Origin: Deltaproteobacteria bacterium
Lineage (GTDB): Bacteria; JAGRBM01; JAHCIT01
Assembly: GCA_026129095.1 (NCBI GenBank)
Contig: JAHCIT010000010.1
Coordinates: 62,001-126,000 of the forward strand
Direction: 5' to 3'
Length of the DNA stretch: 64,000 bases
Shown here piece by piece: positions 17,860-26,951 of the stretch. The notes below the pieces were generated by a model. It was not told where the DNA came from. It did not search any database and worked only from the letters and a program-made list of their open reading frames with translations. Numbering within the stretch: the stretch's first letter is position 1; every line of letters starts with the position of its first letter. A program made the translations under genes and the position numbers.

Positions 17860-19490
17860 TCCACTTGCTGCTGTTCCAGCATGGCCATCGCCTGTGCCAG
17901 GGATTGCTTGGCCCGGGCCTTGGAGTCCTCATAAATCTTTGACAGGTTTTCGTACTGGTTGCGGAGTTCCTCGTACTGGGCAACCAGTTCGTTGTACTGG
18001 TTCGTAACCGCCTCGGCCTGCTTGACGTATTCTTCCATGGCCTGCTGCGACTGCTGCTGGATTTCCTGGATGTACTGTTCCTGCTGCGCCTGGTAATCGG
18101 CGATCTGGGACTGCATCTGTTCTTCGTACTGTTTGGCCAGATCCTCCATCTGTTTCTGGTAGCTGGCCTCGATCTCCTGGAACTGCTGCTGGTAATGGCT
18201 GTCGGCGTTCTGTGCGGCGGCCTGAAGTTCGGCATTCTGCTGCTCCAGGGCCTGCGCGTGGGCTTCCAGTTCGGGAAGCCGCTGCTGGAACTGGACGATC
18301 TGGCTGGCTGCTTCCTCTTCCTGGGCCTGCATTTCCTCGCGAAGCTGTTCGGTTTCGTCCCGGAGCCGGCTTTCGAGTCCCTGGGCGATTTCAACCTGTT
18401 TCTGGAGTTCGGCGTTGAAACTTTCTAGCCGCTGCTCCAGTTCCGCTACCTCGGCGTTCTTGGCTTCCAGTGCCTGTGCGGCCTCTGTGTAGGCCTCTGC
18501 CTGGGCAGAGAGTTCAGCGACGTGTGCCTGCGCCTGTTCCAGTTCGGCAGCGCGGCTTTCAGCCAGCTCGTGGTATTCATTCACCTGGGCCTGAGCCTGC
18601 TCGAATGATTTTTCCCACTCTGCAAGGCTTTGCCTGAGCGTTTCGGCCTCGGCTGCCTGTGCCTGCAACTCCTCAAGTGTCTTGTCATATTCGGCGATGC
18701 GGGCTTCGGCTTCGGCGAGCTTCTGGTTGAGTTCGGCAACCTGTTGCTCAAGCAACTGGCGGTGTTCATCGGCCCCGCCGGCGGCAGCCGCCAGTTCGGC
18801 TTCGAGCTGGCTGATACGTTCCTGTGCATGGACGAGCTCGGTAGCCGTCGCCTGGCTGGCGGCATTCCCTTGGGCCGATTCCAGTTCCTGGACCTGCTTG
18901 GTGAGCTTCCGGTTGGCTTCCTCGAGCTGGAGGATTTTTGCCGATGCCTGACGGCCCGCTTCGCCGGACTGGAGCGCCTTGGCGGTTTCCTCCTTGGCGT
19001 CCTCTACTTCTTTCTTCAGCCGGTCGATTTCCTTGGCCCGTAGCTCCAGTTCCTTGTCAGTGGCGTGTTCCTCGAACATTGCGTCGATCTTCGAGGCGAC
19101 TTCATCCATGTCGATGCCGCCTTCGTCGAATCCGACAAGGTTCTCGATCGACCGGACAACATCGGCTGTATCAATCGGTTTCCGGAGGTAGTCCTGCGCG
19201 GCGACTTTCAGCTTCTTGTGACGTTCGAAATCCTTGTCGGTCGCTTCCTTCGAGACGATGATGATCGGCAGGCTGCTCTGTTCCTTGATTTTCTTGCAGA
19301 TGACGTATCCGGAGGCGTCAGGGAGTTCGAGCGAGAGCAGCAGCAGGTCCGGCATCTTCCCGGCGATACGCTCTGTCGTCTCCTTGCCGGAGGCGACGAT
19401 ATCCGCCTGCACCTTTCGTTTGGAAAGTGCGTCCCTGATAGCCTCGGCAAAAGGCTGGTCGGCATCTGCGATCAAAATAGTTCGGGGCAT
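17856..19490 (-). CDS. FrzS/AglZ-like pseudo-receiver with long coiled coil
   Basis: A protein of 544 residues. The first 120 form a receiver fold with Asp9/Asp11 and Lys104, but the phospho-acceptor position is Ser53 (LLLLSLELPD) instead of Asp. It therefore should not be phosphorylated in the normal way. Residues about 125-540 are an almost continuous Gln/Glu/Ala-rich coiled coil. The combination, its length and the HKKLK...DYLRKP stretch match the Myxococcus motility proteins FrzS and AglZ, which act as cytoplasmic scaffolds at cell poles or adhesion sites. A role in polarity or gliding here is inference. A small membrane protein gene is coupled downstream. Confidence 0.85.
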   Translation of the reverse strand: MPRTILIADADQPFAEAIRDALSKRKVQADIVASGKETTERIAGKMPDLLLLSLELPDASGYVICKKIKEQSSLPIIIVSKEATDKDFERHKKLKVAAQDYLRKPIDTADVVRSIENLVGFDEGGIDMDEVASKIDAMFEEHATDKELELRAKEIDRLKKEVEDAKEETAKALQSGEAGRQASAKILQLEEANRKLTKQVQELESAQGNAASQATATELVHAQERISQLEAELAAAAGGADEHRQLLEQQVAELNQKLAEAEARIAEYDKTLEELQAQAAEAETLRQSLAEWEKSFEQAQAQVNEYHELAESRAAELEQAQAHVAELSAQAEAYTEAAQALEAKNAEVAELEQRLESFNAELQKQVEIAQGLESRLRDETEQLREEMQAQEEEAASQIVQFQQRLPELEAHAQALEQQNAELQAAAQNADSHYQQQFQEIEASYQKQMEDLAKQYEEQMQSQIADYQAQQEQYIQEIQQQSQQAMEEYVKQAEAVTNQYNELVAQYEELRNQYENLSKIYEDSKARAKQSLAQAMAMLEQQQVD

Positions 19491-19631
19491 CCGGAATTTA
19501 CCGCCACAAGACAGAAGGCCAATGAAAACCGAAAGTTAACAGTAAGAAAGAGGACCAACCCCTGTCAATATGGAGCTGTGCATTTGTCGGCTATGGAAGT
19601 GAACCGATCAAGAAGGCACCCGGCATCATCT

Positions 19632-20414
19632 TCAGGCGGCCGGGACACGGACCTCGGAGGAGAGACCGTCGTATCCGACCAGCACATTTCCCGGCATCTT
19701 CCCCTGCAGCTCATCATGGTCAACATCATGCGTCATATGGGTAAATATGCACAGCCGGGGAGCAAGATCCTCCACCACGGCGAGCGAACTGGAAATGGAC
19801 ATGTGCGTGGGGTGCGGATCCCACCTGAGGGCGTCCAGGACCAGTACATCGAGATTCCGGAGCCGTTCGCGAGCGGCGGCAGGCACATCATTACAGTCCG
19901 TTACATATGCAAATGGGCCGATCCGGTAGGCAAAGGTCGTTCCGGCGGGTCCATGAGGCACTGGTATGGCTTCCACTTCCGGGAGGTCGAGACAATCAAA
20001 CCGGCCCGGTTCGATGGGAGTCAGCTTCAGTTTCGGGGCTCCGGGATATGACGACATGCCGAACGCGTATCCAAAGCGGCCCAGCAGCCGTTCGGCAGAT
20101 GGTGTTGGCGCCCAGCAGGGTATGGGCTGGTAACCCTGAAGGTAGTTCATCATCCGGAGGTCATCGATCCCGTGACAGTGATCGGCGTGGTCATGGGTGA
20201 ACAGCACTGCATCCACCCGTTTCAGTCCGTTGTCGAGTGCCTGCCGGCGGAAGTCAGGCGAACAGTCGATGAGAATTTTCCGAGTGCCCGTGTCCAGGTA
20301 GGCAGAAACCCGGAGTCGCCGGTTCTTGGGATTTCCGGATGTACAGACACGGCATGGACACCCGATGACGGGAACACCGGTCGAGGTTCCTGATCCCAGA
20401 ATGGTGACCTTCAT
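19632..20414 (-). CDS. PhnP-like metallo-beta-lactamase-fold hydrolase
   Basis: A protein of 260 residues. The metal-binding motif HDHADH (about 74-79) is intact, with further His/Asp ligands in VPHGP, TDCND and the late FTHMTHD. The N-terminus has a Gly-rich loop (GSGTSTGVP) and a Cys cluster (GCPCRVC, 18-24) like the extra zinc site of PhnP. That family cleaves cyclic phosphodiesters in phosphonate use, but related proteins have other substrates. No phosphonate genes are nearby, so the substrate is open. A terminator just upstream separates it from cysK. Confidence 0.85.
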   Translation of the reverse strand: MKVTILGSGTSTGVPVIGCPCRVCTSGNPKNRRLRVSAYLDTGTRKILIDCSPDFRRQALDNGLKRVDAVLFTHDHADHCHGIDDLRMMNYLQGYQPIPCWAPTPSAERLLGRFGYAFGMSSYPGAPKLKLTPIEPGRFDCLDLPEVEAIPVPHGPAGTTFAYRIGPFAYVTDCNDVPAAARERLRNLDVLVLDALRWDPHPTHMSISSSLAVVEDLAPRLCIFTHMTHDVDHDELQGKMPGNVLVGYDGLSSEVRVPAA

Positions 20415-20432
20415 GGCGGCGATCCTAGCCGG

Positions 20433-20467
20433 AAAAAGATCAGGGGGTCACCAGCCGATGACCCCCT
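20433..20467 (-). terminator. Rho-independent terminator of cysK
   Basis: A perfect 9-bp stem (AGGGGGTCA / TGACCCCCT) with an 8-base loop lies 34 bases past the cysK stop. On the minus strand it is followed by GATCTTTTT. It falls between cysK and the PhnP-like gene and should isolate them. Confidence 0.85.
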
Positions 20468-20501
20468 GTAATCCGCTAACGGATCGTGACGGCCCAAGCC
20501 G

Positions 20502-21434
20502 TCAGTCAAACAGGCCGGTGGACAGGTACCGCTCGCCGTAAGACGGGATGATGCAGAGGACGCGCTTCCCGGCGCCCAGTTCCTTGGCCACCTGAAGGGA
20601 GGCAGTCACGTTCGCGCCAGATGAGATTCCGCAGAGGATGCCCTCTTCCTGCGCAAGCCGCCGGGCCATGGCGAAGGCGTCTTCGTTGGAGACCTGGATG
20701 ACACGCTGGTAGATTTTCGTGTTGAGGATGCTGGGCACGAATCCCGCGCCGATGCCCTGGATCCGGTGCGGTCCTGGCTTGCCGCCAGAAAGTACGGGTG
20801 AAGCGGTGGGTTCCACGGCAACTACCTGAACGTGAGGTCCCACCTCCTGCTTCAGGACTTCACCGACGCCGGTAATGGTTCCGCCAGTCCCGACGCCCGC
20901 CACGAACGCGTCTATCTTCCCGTCCATCTGGCGGATGATCTCGCGTGCTGTCGTCTCGCGGTGAACCTTCGGGTTGTCAGGATTGTCGAACTGCTGGGGC
21001 ATGAAATAGTCGGGCCCGGTGGCGGCGATTTCCTGCGCCTTGGCAATCGCGCCGCGCATCCCTTCCGGCCCCGGCGTGAGTACCAGTTCGGCGCCGTAGG
21101 CTTTCAGCAGCTTGCGGCGCTCCAGTGACATGGTTTCCGGCATGGTGAGGATCAGCTTGTAGCCCTTTACCGCACACACGAGGGCAAGAGCGATACCGGT
21201 ATTGCCGGAAGTGGGTTCCACCACTGTCATGCCGGGTTTCAGGCGTCCAGCCTTTTCAGCGCCCATGATCATCGAAAACCCGATCCGGTCCTTTACCGAT
21301 CCGCCGGGATTTTGATACTCGAGCTTTCCGAACACTTCGGCCGAGCCCGCTTCGACGACGCGCCGCAGCCGGATGGCTGGTGTGTTGCCAATCAGTTCCA
21401 GAATGTCGTTGTACAAGCCGCTGTTCATTGCCAT
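20502..21434 (-). CDS. cysK: Cysteine synthase A (O-acetylserine sulfhydrylase)
   Basis: A protein of 310 residues, the usual CysK length. The pyridoxal-phosphate lysine is Lys48 in NPGGSVKDR. The substrate loop TSGNTG (about 76-81), the phosphate-binding GTGGT and the SSGAN motif are all present. It condenses O-acetylserine with sulfide to make cysteine. The ATG at 21434 has GGAGGG 8 bases upstream. A strong terminator follows. The APS reductase and APS kinase genes that would feed sulfide into this step lie 1.5 kb away on the same strand but in a separate unit. Confidence 0.95.
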   Translation of the reverse strand: MAMNSGLYNDILELIGNTPAIRLRRVVEAGSAEVFGKLEYQNPGGSVKDRIGFSMIMGAEKAGRLKPGMTVVEPTSGNTGIALALVCAVKGYKLILTMPETMSLERRKLLKAYGAELVLTPGPEGMRGAIAKAQEIAATGPDYFMPQQFDNPDNPKVHRETTAREIIRQMDGKIDAFVAGVGTGGTITGVGEVLKQEVGPHVQVVAVEPTASPVLSGGKPGPHRIQGIGAGFVPSILNTKIYQRVIQVSNEDAFAMARRLAQEEGILCGISSGANVTASLQVAKELGAGKRVLCIIPSYGERYLSTGLFD

Positions 21435-21566
21435 GACGAAAATCCCTCCGGTCGAAAGTTCGCGCCCGGCGCCGGACTCCTGCAGGTGAGGTTGTCGATG
21501 GGGCGCGTAGCAGGAGCCTAACGGACTGTTCCTTCAATTTGCAACGACAAGGGAATATACAGCCGG

Positions 21567-23003
21567 ATGATGTCGGCATTTATCCCGAGCGGCCGCTCCG
21601 GCCTGCTGTTGGCGGTCTGGGGCCTTGTTTCGGCGGGTGGCTATGCGGTCGCCCGATGGGCCCACGCCTTCCCGGGCAACGACGGGTATGCGGCACTGGC
21701 CCGTGCTGATGGCGGCGCCTGGTGGCTTGGCGCGGCGAGCTATAAGCCGGTGGAACTAGTGCTCTCCTGGCTGGCCGTCCGGATAGGGCCGGACCCTGCC
21801 ATCATGTGGACCCTTTGGGGTGCGGCACATATGGGGCTGCTGGCCGTGATGGCGATACGTCTTGCGGCGGCCTGGTTCGAGGAATATCCGGCATCCGGGT
21901 GGCTGGCAGCAGTTCTCGTGGTGGTCAATCCCCATGCCTGGGAACTGTGTTTTTGCATGAACTCGGTGGCGACGCTTTCTGCCGCAGTACTGTGGTTCGG
22001 GGCGGCCGCCACGGGCGGCCGGCGCCGGGAAGTGGTGGCCGCGCTTGTGCTGATGGCACTGTCGCGGATCGACGGGCTAGCGGTGGCGCTTGCCGTGGGA
22101 CCGGCATGGGCACTGGCAGCGCCTGGGCCGGGTGAAAGCGGAGACGAGAGCGGAAAGGACCAGCGCTTCCGGATGGCCGGTTCAGCGGCCGCACTGGGGG
22201 CATCGCTCGCCATCTGGCTGCTGCTGGGCCGGATCCTGAACGGACAGTGGCTCGGACTCATCGCCAACATGGAAAGCTACTCGCGGGCTGCGAGCCCCCA
22301 CCGGTTCGGCATGGTGGAGCTTCTCGTCTGGATGCGCGGCGCAATCTACACGATGACGAGCGACGGGCTCGTTCTTCTGGCGGCGGGCGGCGCCATCGCG
22401 CTTGTTTCGACCGTCCACCGCAAGCTCCTCTGGCCGGGCCTTGCCCTGGTGGCGCATCTCGGCGTGATCTTTCTGCTGGGGATCACGGGCAGTCCGTTGT
22501 TCCACCGGTTCATGCTGCCGGAAGTCCTGCTCGCTGTGTGCCTCTCGGCCGGCGGGCTGTTCTGGATATCGGCGCGTATCCCGGCGAAGCCAGAGTGGCG
22601 GATATCCGCTTTCGTCGTTCTGTTTGCTGCCGGGGTCGGCGGCTATCTCGGTGATCTCCGGGAGCTTGTGCCGGTGCGGGAGTCGAACCGCGCCGTGCAG
22701 TCGGACAGCCGCGTCGCCGGGGACTGCCTCGAACGGGGCGTTGCGGACTACCCCGGCAGCGCTGCCGTTGTCCCTGACCGTCTCCACGGGCCGCTGCTCT
22801 GGCGATTCCGGCATGACCGGGTGAGGGGAGTCGCCTACTGGCGGGAGTTCGTTTCCCGTCAGCATGAAGACAGGCGTTCGCTGATTGTCCTCGGTTTTCG
22901 GGGCGGTCCTGACCTGCCCGGATGGCTCGGCAAGCCAGATGAAGTACGCCCATGCGGCGGAACCTTCTGGCTGAATCTGTACCTCGCTCCCGCTACTCCT
23001 TAG
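21567..23003 (+). CDS. Polytopic membrane protein, possible GT-C-type enzyme
   Basis: A protein of 478 residues with about ten membrane helices in residues 8-375 and a soluble C-terminal tail of about 100 residues. An acidic residue sits in the first long loop (PGNDGYAALARADGG), as in GT-C glycosyltransferases that use lipid-linked donors. Similarity beyond topology is not clear, so this is only a suggestion. The start is ATG 21567 or ATG 21570. It is divergent from cysK and its 3' end overlaps the convergent aprB gene by 11 bases. Confidence 0.7.
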   Translation: MMSAFIPSGRSGLLLAVWGLVSAGGYAVARWAHAFPGNDGYAALARADGGAWWLGAASYKPVELVLSWLAVRIGPDPAIMWTLWGAAHMGLLAVMAIRLAAAWFEEYPASGWLAAVLVVVNPHAWELCFCMNSVATLSAAVLWFGAAATGGRRREVVAALVLMALSRIDGLAVALAVGPAWALAAPGPGESGDESGKDQRFRMAGSAAALGASLAIWLLLGRILNGQWLGLIANMESYSRAASPHRFGMVELLVWMRGAIYTMTSDGLVLLAAGGAIALVSTVHRKLLWPGLALVAHLGVIFLLGITGSPLFHRFMLPEVLLAVCLSAGGLFWISARIPAKPEWRISAFVVLFAAGVGGYLGDLRELVPVRESNRAVQSDSRVAGDCLERGVADYPGSAAVVPDRLHGPLLWRFRHDRVRGVAYWREFVSRQHEDRRSLIVLGFRGGPDLPGWLGKPDEVRPCGGTFWLNLYLAPATP

Positions 23004-23355
23004 ACTCGCCCTTGATCTCCAGGCTCGGATCGCGGGTATCGGCGATGGGTATGTCGAGAATCTCCTGCCGTCCGTCGGCGTGCTCCAGCGTCCATCGCGT
23101 CCGGGTGTGCAGCACCTTGGCACGCAAGGCCATCCCCTCGTCGGAGATTTCGAGCGGGAGCTTGAGGTCGATCGCCCCCACCGGGCAGTGCTTCACGCAG
23201 GCGGCGCAGTCCCAGCAGTCGGGCAGCCGTTCCAGGATGGCCGCCTTGCGGTCCGGTTTCATGAACAGCAGGTCGCCGGGGCAGACCATGACGCACATGG
23301 CTTCCTCAGCCTTCCCGCAGCCATTGCAGATATCCTCGTCGATGAAGATGCTCAC
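22993..23355 (-). CDS. aprB: APS reductase beta subunit (AprB-like ferredoxin)
   Basis: A protein of 120 residues with two 4Fe-4S clusters. The first motif is CNGC-x7-C-x3-CP; the second is CWDCAAC-x3-CP. This spacing, including the unusual seven-residue gap and the CW pair, is that of AprB. The C-terminal 55 residues (RTRWTLEHADG..., IPIADT) also match the AprB tail that wraps around AprA. It passes electrons to the FAD of AprA. The start overlaps the aprA stop by four bases. Confidence 0.85.
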   Translation of the reverse strand: MSIFIDEDICNGCGKAEEAMCVMVCPGDLLFMKPDRKAAILERLPDCWDCAACVKHCPVGAIDLKLPLEISDEGMALRAKVLHTRTRWTLEHADGRQEILDIPIADTRDPSLEIKGESKE

Positions 23356-25100
23356 GGCCGGCCGCTCTCCAGAGGGCGAGTCACGGCCCGGACCTCGTTA
23401 CTCTTGGTGTCATAAACCGTATTGACGAACTTCAACCAGTTCGCGTCGTCACGTTCGGGATAGTCCGTTCGCGTCTGGTAGCAGGGCCAGCGGGTTTCCT
23501 TTCGGCAGTCCAGGTGCTCGACCAGTGCACGGGCGACGAGAATCCGGTCAATCACTTCGTGGGCGAGCATGAGGTCGTGCATCTGCGGTGCCGCCATGCG
23601 ATCCACCACGCCTTCCAGCTTCCTCAGCGCATGGCGGGCGATGTCGAGCCGGTCGGCCCTGAGTTCGTATTCCTTCGAGATACCGCCCGCATATTCATCC
23701 ATCAGCTTCTGGAGGCGGAGTTCCACCTCTTCAGGGAGCACGTAGCCGCTCACCGGGCCCCGGTATTTCTCGCGCCGGACGAAGGGTTTGTAGACGCGCT
23801 CCTGTTCCCGGCGGGCGTTTTCTTCCAGTTCATCGCGGTCCGCTTTGCCGCTGTTCCCGGTGTCCGGGCGGCTCAGGATGTCATCAACGGCGATCATCGC
23901 CTCGGCCCAGCCGCCGGAGGCGTACTTCTTGGGCGCGCCGCCCGCCACGTCGCCGATAGCATGGAGGCCCGGAATGGTCGTCCGGCGGTCTGTGCCGATC
24001 CAGTAGCCCGACATTCCGTGCCCGCCCTGCACGTAGGGTTCCGACCCGCAGATGCGGACGGGGTTCAGCTTGGGGTCGATCCGCTTGTCGCCCCACATGA
24101 GCAGAATTGAAGGGGACATGTCGAGATATGAGGTCTTGATCTTCACCATGTCCGCCTCGGTGAGGTGGCTGGTGTCGAGGTAGCAGGGGCCCCGCCCGGC
24201 GCGGTCTTCCATGAGCGTCGCCAGGAGGCGGTGCGCGGTGGACATCTTCTGGCCGCCCCAGCCGGAGTAGTATTTTTCCAGGTAGTTCTCGCCAAGACGG
24301 TTCACCTGCTTGCACTTGAATCCCTGCGCCAGCACTCCTGTCGGCGACATGAAATCCCGCACCCGGAGGGCGATGAACCTCATCTCGAACGAGGTCATTT
24401 CAGCTCCGGCCCTGAGCCCCATCGCCAGTCCCGCACCCGTGTTGAAAGGCGAATACCAGACCTTGTGCCGGGCGAGGCCCGTGTTGGTCGGCAGATACAG
24501 CCCGCCGCAGCCGCCGGTGGCGATGATGGTATGGGGAGCCCGGATTCGCACGAACGCGCCCGTGCGGACATTGAAACCGAGGACGCCCGCGACACGCCCT
24601 CCGGCCATCCAGAAGTTTGTCGCCGCAACACGGTTTATTACCCGGGCGCCCGACTGGGCGACGGCGCGAGCCATGATCGGCTTGATGCGCTCGCCGCGAA
24701 TCTTGATCGAACCCCGGCCGCGGGGGGTGTAGCTGCCATCCGGTTCCTTGAGGATGGGCAGGCCCCAGCTTTCGACCTTTTTCACCGCCTCATCGAGGCG
24801 CTTTGCCAGCGAAAGCACCAGGTCCTCGCGGATTACACCAAAGTTGTCGTTGGCGACCCACCGGGTAAACGATTCAGGCGTCTCGCCCTTGTTGACATAG
24901 GCATTGATGGAACTGATTCCGGCGCACAGGCATCCGCTCCGGATGATGTTGGCCTTTTCGACGACGACGACATCGAGCGAAGGGTCAAGGCTCCGGGCAT
25001 GCGCTGCCGCGAAAGAGCCTGCCGCTCCTCCCCCGATAATAAGAAGGCCGGCCTCGATATCCTCGACCGCGGGCGTGAATGTGGAAGGGTCTGACGTCAT
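23352..25100 (-). CDS. aprA: APS reductase alpha subunit (AprA-like flavoprotein)
   Basis: A protein of 582 residues of the fumarate reductase/AprA flavoprotein family, somewhat shorter than the usual 620-660 residue AprA. The FAD-binding motif IIGGGAAGSFAA is at about 21-32. AprA-type stretches follow: SINAYVNKGETPESF, NDNFGVIREDLV, a MISS/Trp-rich flavin pocket (WYSPFNTGAG, GAEMTSFEMRF) and a late GDVAGG. Together with the AprB-like subunit it should reduce adenosine phosphosulfate to sulfite and AMP. The gene follows cysC by nine bases and overlaps aprB. A generic fumarate-reductase-like enzyme is the alternative, less likely given the partner. Confidence 0.82.
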   Translation of the reverse strand: MTSDPSTFTPAVEDIEAGLLIIGGGAAGSFAAAHARSLDPSLDVVVVEKANIIRSGCLCAGISSINAYVNKGETPESFTRWVANDNFGVIREDLVLSLAKRLDEAVKKVESWGLPILKEPDGSYTPRGRGSIKIRGERIKPIMARAVAQSGARVINRVAATNFWMAGGRVAGVLGFNVRTGAFVRIRAPHTIIATGGCGGLYLPTNTGLARHKVWYSPFNTGAGLAMGLRAGAEMTSFEMRFIALRVRDFMSPTGVLAQGFKCKQVNRLGENYLEKYYSGWGGQKMSTAHRLLATLMEDRAGRGPCYLDTSHLTEADMVKIKTSYLDMSPSILLMWGDKRIDPKLNPVRICGSEPYVQGGHGMSGYWIGTDRRTTIPGLHAIGDVAGGAPKKYASGGWAEAMIAVDDILSRPDTGNSGKADRDELEENARREQERVYKPFVRREKYRGPVSGYVLPEEVELRLQKLMDEYAGGISKEYELRADRLDIARHALRKLEGVVDRMAAPQMHDLMLAHEVIDRILVARALVEHLDCRKETRWPCYQTRTDYPERDDANWLKFVNTVYDTKSNEVRAVTRPLESGRP

Positions 25101-25109
25101 GGGAAGGCT

Positions 25110-25652
25110 CTAGTCGAGCAGCTTCATCTCCCGCAATCGGGCGATGATCTTCGCCGTGCTCTCCTGGACCGACTCCTGGTGGGTATTGCAGACGACCTCG
25201 GGGTTTTCGGGCGGTTCGTAGGGATCGGATACGCCTGTGAACTGGGGAATCTCCCCGGCGCGGGCCTTCTTGTACAAACCCTTCACGTCGCGGGCTTCAC
25301 ACACTTCGAGCGGTGCGGCGACATATACCTCGACGAACTTTCCCGCGCCCACCATTTCGCGGACCTTGCTTCGCGTCTCCCGGTAGGGGCTAATGACGGC
25401 TGCGACAGCGATCACGTCATTGCGGGTGAGAAGCTCGCACACCCAGCCGATGCGGAGGATGTTGGTGTCCCGGTCCTCGCGGGAGAACGTCAGGCCCTTG
25501 GTTAGGTGTGTCCGCACCACGTCGCCATCGAGTACCTCCACCTTGAGATGCAGCCGGTCTTTCAGCTCTTTGACCAGTGCAGCCGTGATCGTGGACTTCC
25601 CCGCACCGGAAAGCCCCGTGAACCAGATCGTGAAACCCTTTTGTCCAGTCAT
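25110..25652 (-). CDS. cysC: Adenylylsulfate kinase (APS kinase)
   Basis: A protein of 180 residues, standard for CysC. Walker A is GLSGAGKST (13-21). The APS-binding elements DGDVVR, LTKGLTFSREDRDTNI (about 50-66) and the lid region (KGLYKKARAGEIPQFTG) are all intact. It phosphorylates APS to PAPS. It is the first gene of a cysC-aprA-aprB unit. Having a PAPS-forming kinase and an APS-using reductase together is unusual, because they compete for the same substrate. ATP sulfurylase is not in the window. Confidence 0.95.
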   Translation of the reverse strand: MTGQKGFTIWFTGLSGAGKSTITAALVKELKDRLHLKVEVLDGDVVRTHLTKGLTFSREDRDTNILRIGWVCELLTRNDVIAVAAVISPYRETRSKVREMVGAGKFVEVYVAAPLEVCEARDVKGLYKKARAGEIPQFTGVSDPYEPPENPEVVCNTHQESVQESTAKIIARLREMKLLD

Positions 25653-25839
25653 GTGCTTTTGGTATTACCGCCCGCGTTCTATATATAACCTTTTTGGTGA
25701 TATATCCAGAAAACTTTGAACTAATGGCTTTACTAGCTGAAATAACTGGAGATTCCAGCTGGATTCAGAACAAGGCCGGAAAACCTGCAAACCGTGGCGA
25801 TGCGTGGTGAGCCGTGGTGAGCCGTGGCGGGAACCTTCT

Positions 25840-26940
25840 TCACCCCCCTTCTGGTGCTTTCGCGCCCGGCACCCTTTCGAGACGCCTCAGGATCAGTTCC
25901 GCCCGTTCGATGTATTTGCGGGCCCGTTCGTGGGTGGGGTCCACGAGGATCACGAGCCGCCATTCGCTGATGGCCTGTTCGTGGTCCTCGCGCCGGTAGT
26001 GGTCGAGTCCCCGGCGGTATATCTCCTCGAGCTGGGGAGTGAGCTTTTCCACAATCTCGTGACGGAGCCGCCCGGCCTTCACGCTGTCGGGGTCTTCGTC
26101 GAGTGCCTCGTTGAGCCGCTCCAGCGCGCACCGGAAGTCGCCGCTTTTTGTGCAGGCCTCGGCCCGGGCGACAAGGGCCTGGGTGGCTTGGGCCACCCGC
26201 TGCCGTTCGGTGCGCTCGGCCTTCTCACGGTCAGACTGTACTGGCCCGGCATCAGTGCGGCTCTGCTGGTGGTAGTTCCGCGCCAGGGTATTGCCCGGCC
26301 AACGCTGGAGGACTTTCTCAAACTCTTTCGCCGCCTCGGCGAAGTCACGCTTTGCATAAAAGTCCATGCCGCGTTCGAAGCTGGCTGCCACCTCCCGGTT
26401 CCACTGTTTTTCGGTTTCATCCAGCCGCTTTTTGGTCTGGCTGTCGAATGGGTCGAGGTAGTTGAGGCGAAGCAGGAGTTCGTGCGCGCCCTCAATATCC
26501 TTTGCCGCCAGTTTTGCCTCCGCCTGCGGGAGCAGTTCGGCGCGGCGCTTTTCCAGATCCTTCCTGAGCGAATCCATCCGGGGGACCAGCTCGGTCTTCC
26601 GGGGATCCAGCTTATAGGCCTCCGAGGTCTGCTGGAGCGCCTCCCCGATCCGTCCGCGCCGCTGGAGCGAACCAGCACGCTTGATCCGCCGGGATACCTC
26701 CTCGGCAAGGATCTTCTCGGTTTCCCGCACGCGTTCCTCGGTATCAGCCCCCGGCGGAGCGGTTTGCCAGACGCGGATCGCCTCGTAGTAGTTCCCGGCC
26801 TTGATGAGCCGTTCAGCCTTGGAAGTCACGGTTGAGGGCCGTTGCATCGGGTCGGTCTTGCCGCCACAGGCGATGAGCAGGGCGAGGGCGACGGTCGTCG
26901 CCAGCCACGGAAGGGGGGAACGGTCGGTCATTGTAAACAT
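25840..26940 (-). CDS. TPR-containing lipoprotein
   Basis: A protein of 366 residues. A signal peptide with lipobox LLIAC (Cys25) predicts a lipid-anchored protein. The rest is helical with TPR-like repeats (for example GNYYEAIRVWQ, RDFAEAAKEFEKVL, EDHEQAISEWRLVILVDP), suited to protein binding. Start at 26940 or the ATG three codons on (26931). It ends 187 bp before cysC. That gap holds only a short tandem repeat and no other gene. Partner unknown. Confidence 0.82.
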   Translation of the reverse strand: MFTMTDRSPLPWLATTVALALLIACGGKTDPMQRPSTVTSKAERLIKAGNYYEAIRVWQTAPPGADTEERVRETEKILAEEVSRRIKRAGSLQRRGRIGEALQQTSEAYKLDPRKTELVPRMDSLRKDLEKRRAELLPQAEAKLAAKDIEGAHELLLRLNYLDPFDSQTKKRLDETEKQWNREVAASFERGMDFYAKRDFAEAAKEFEKVLQRWPGNTLARNYHQQSRTDAGPVQSDREKAERTERQRVAQATQALVARAEACTKSGDFRCALERLNEALDEDPDSVKAGRLRHEIVEKLTPQLEEIYRRGLDHYRREDHEQAISEWRLVILVDPTHERARKYIERAELILRRLERVPGAKAPEGG

Positions 26941-26951
26941 GATAGCCGGTT

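Noticed and set aside
24165-25094. 309-residue frame antisense to aprA
   Set aside because: AprA is supported by family motifs along its full length.
25804-25830. Short tandem repeat (GTGGTGAGCC twice, then GTGGCGG)
   Set aside because: Only two to three copies of a 10-mer; no sign of a mobile element or a CRISPR repeat.
25804-26835. 343-residue frame antisense to the TPR lipoprotein
   Set aside because: The opposite strand encodes a lipoprotein with lipobox and repeats; this frame has no domain.
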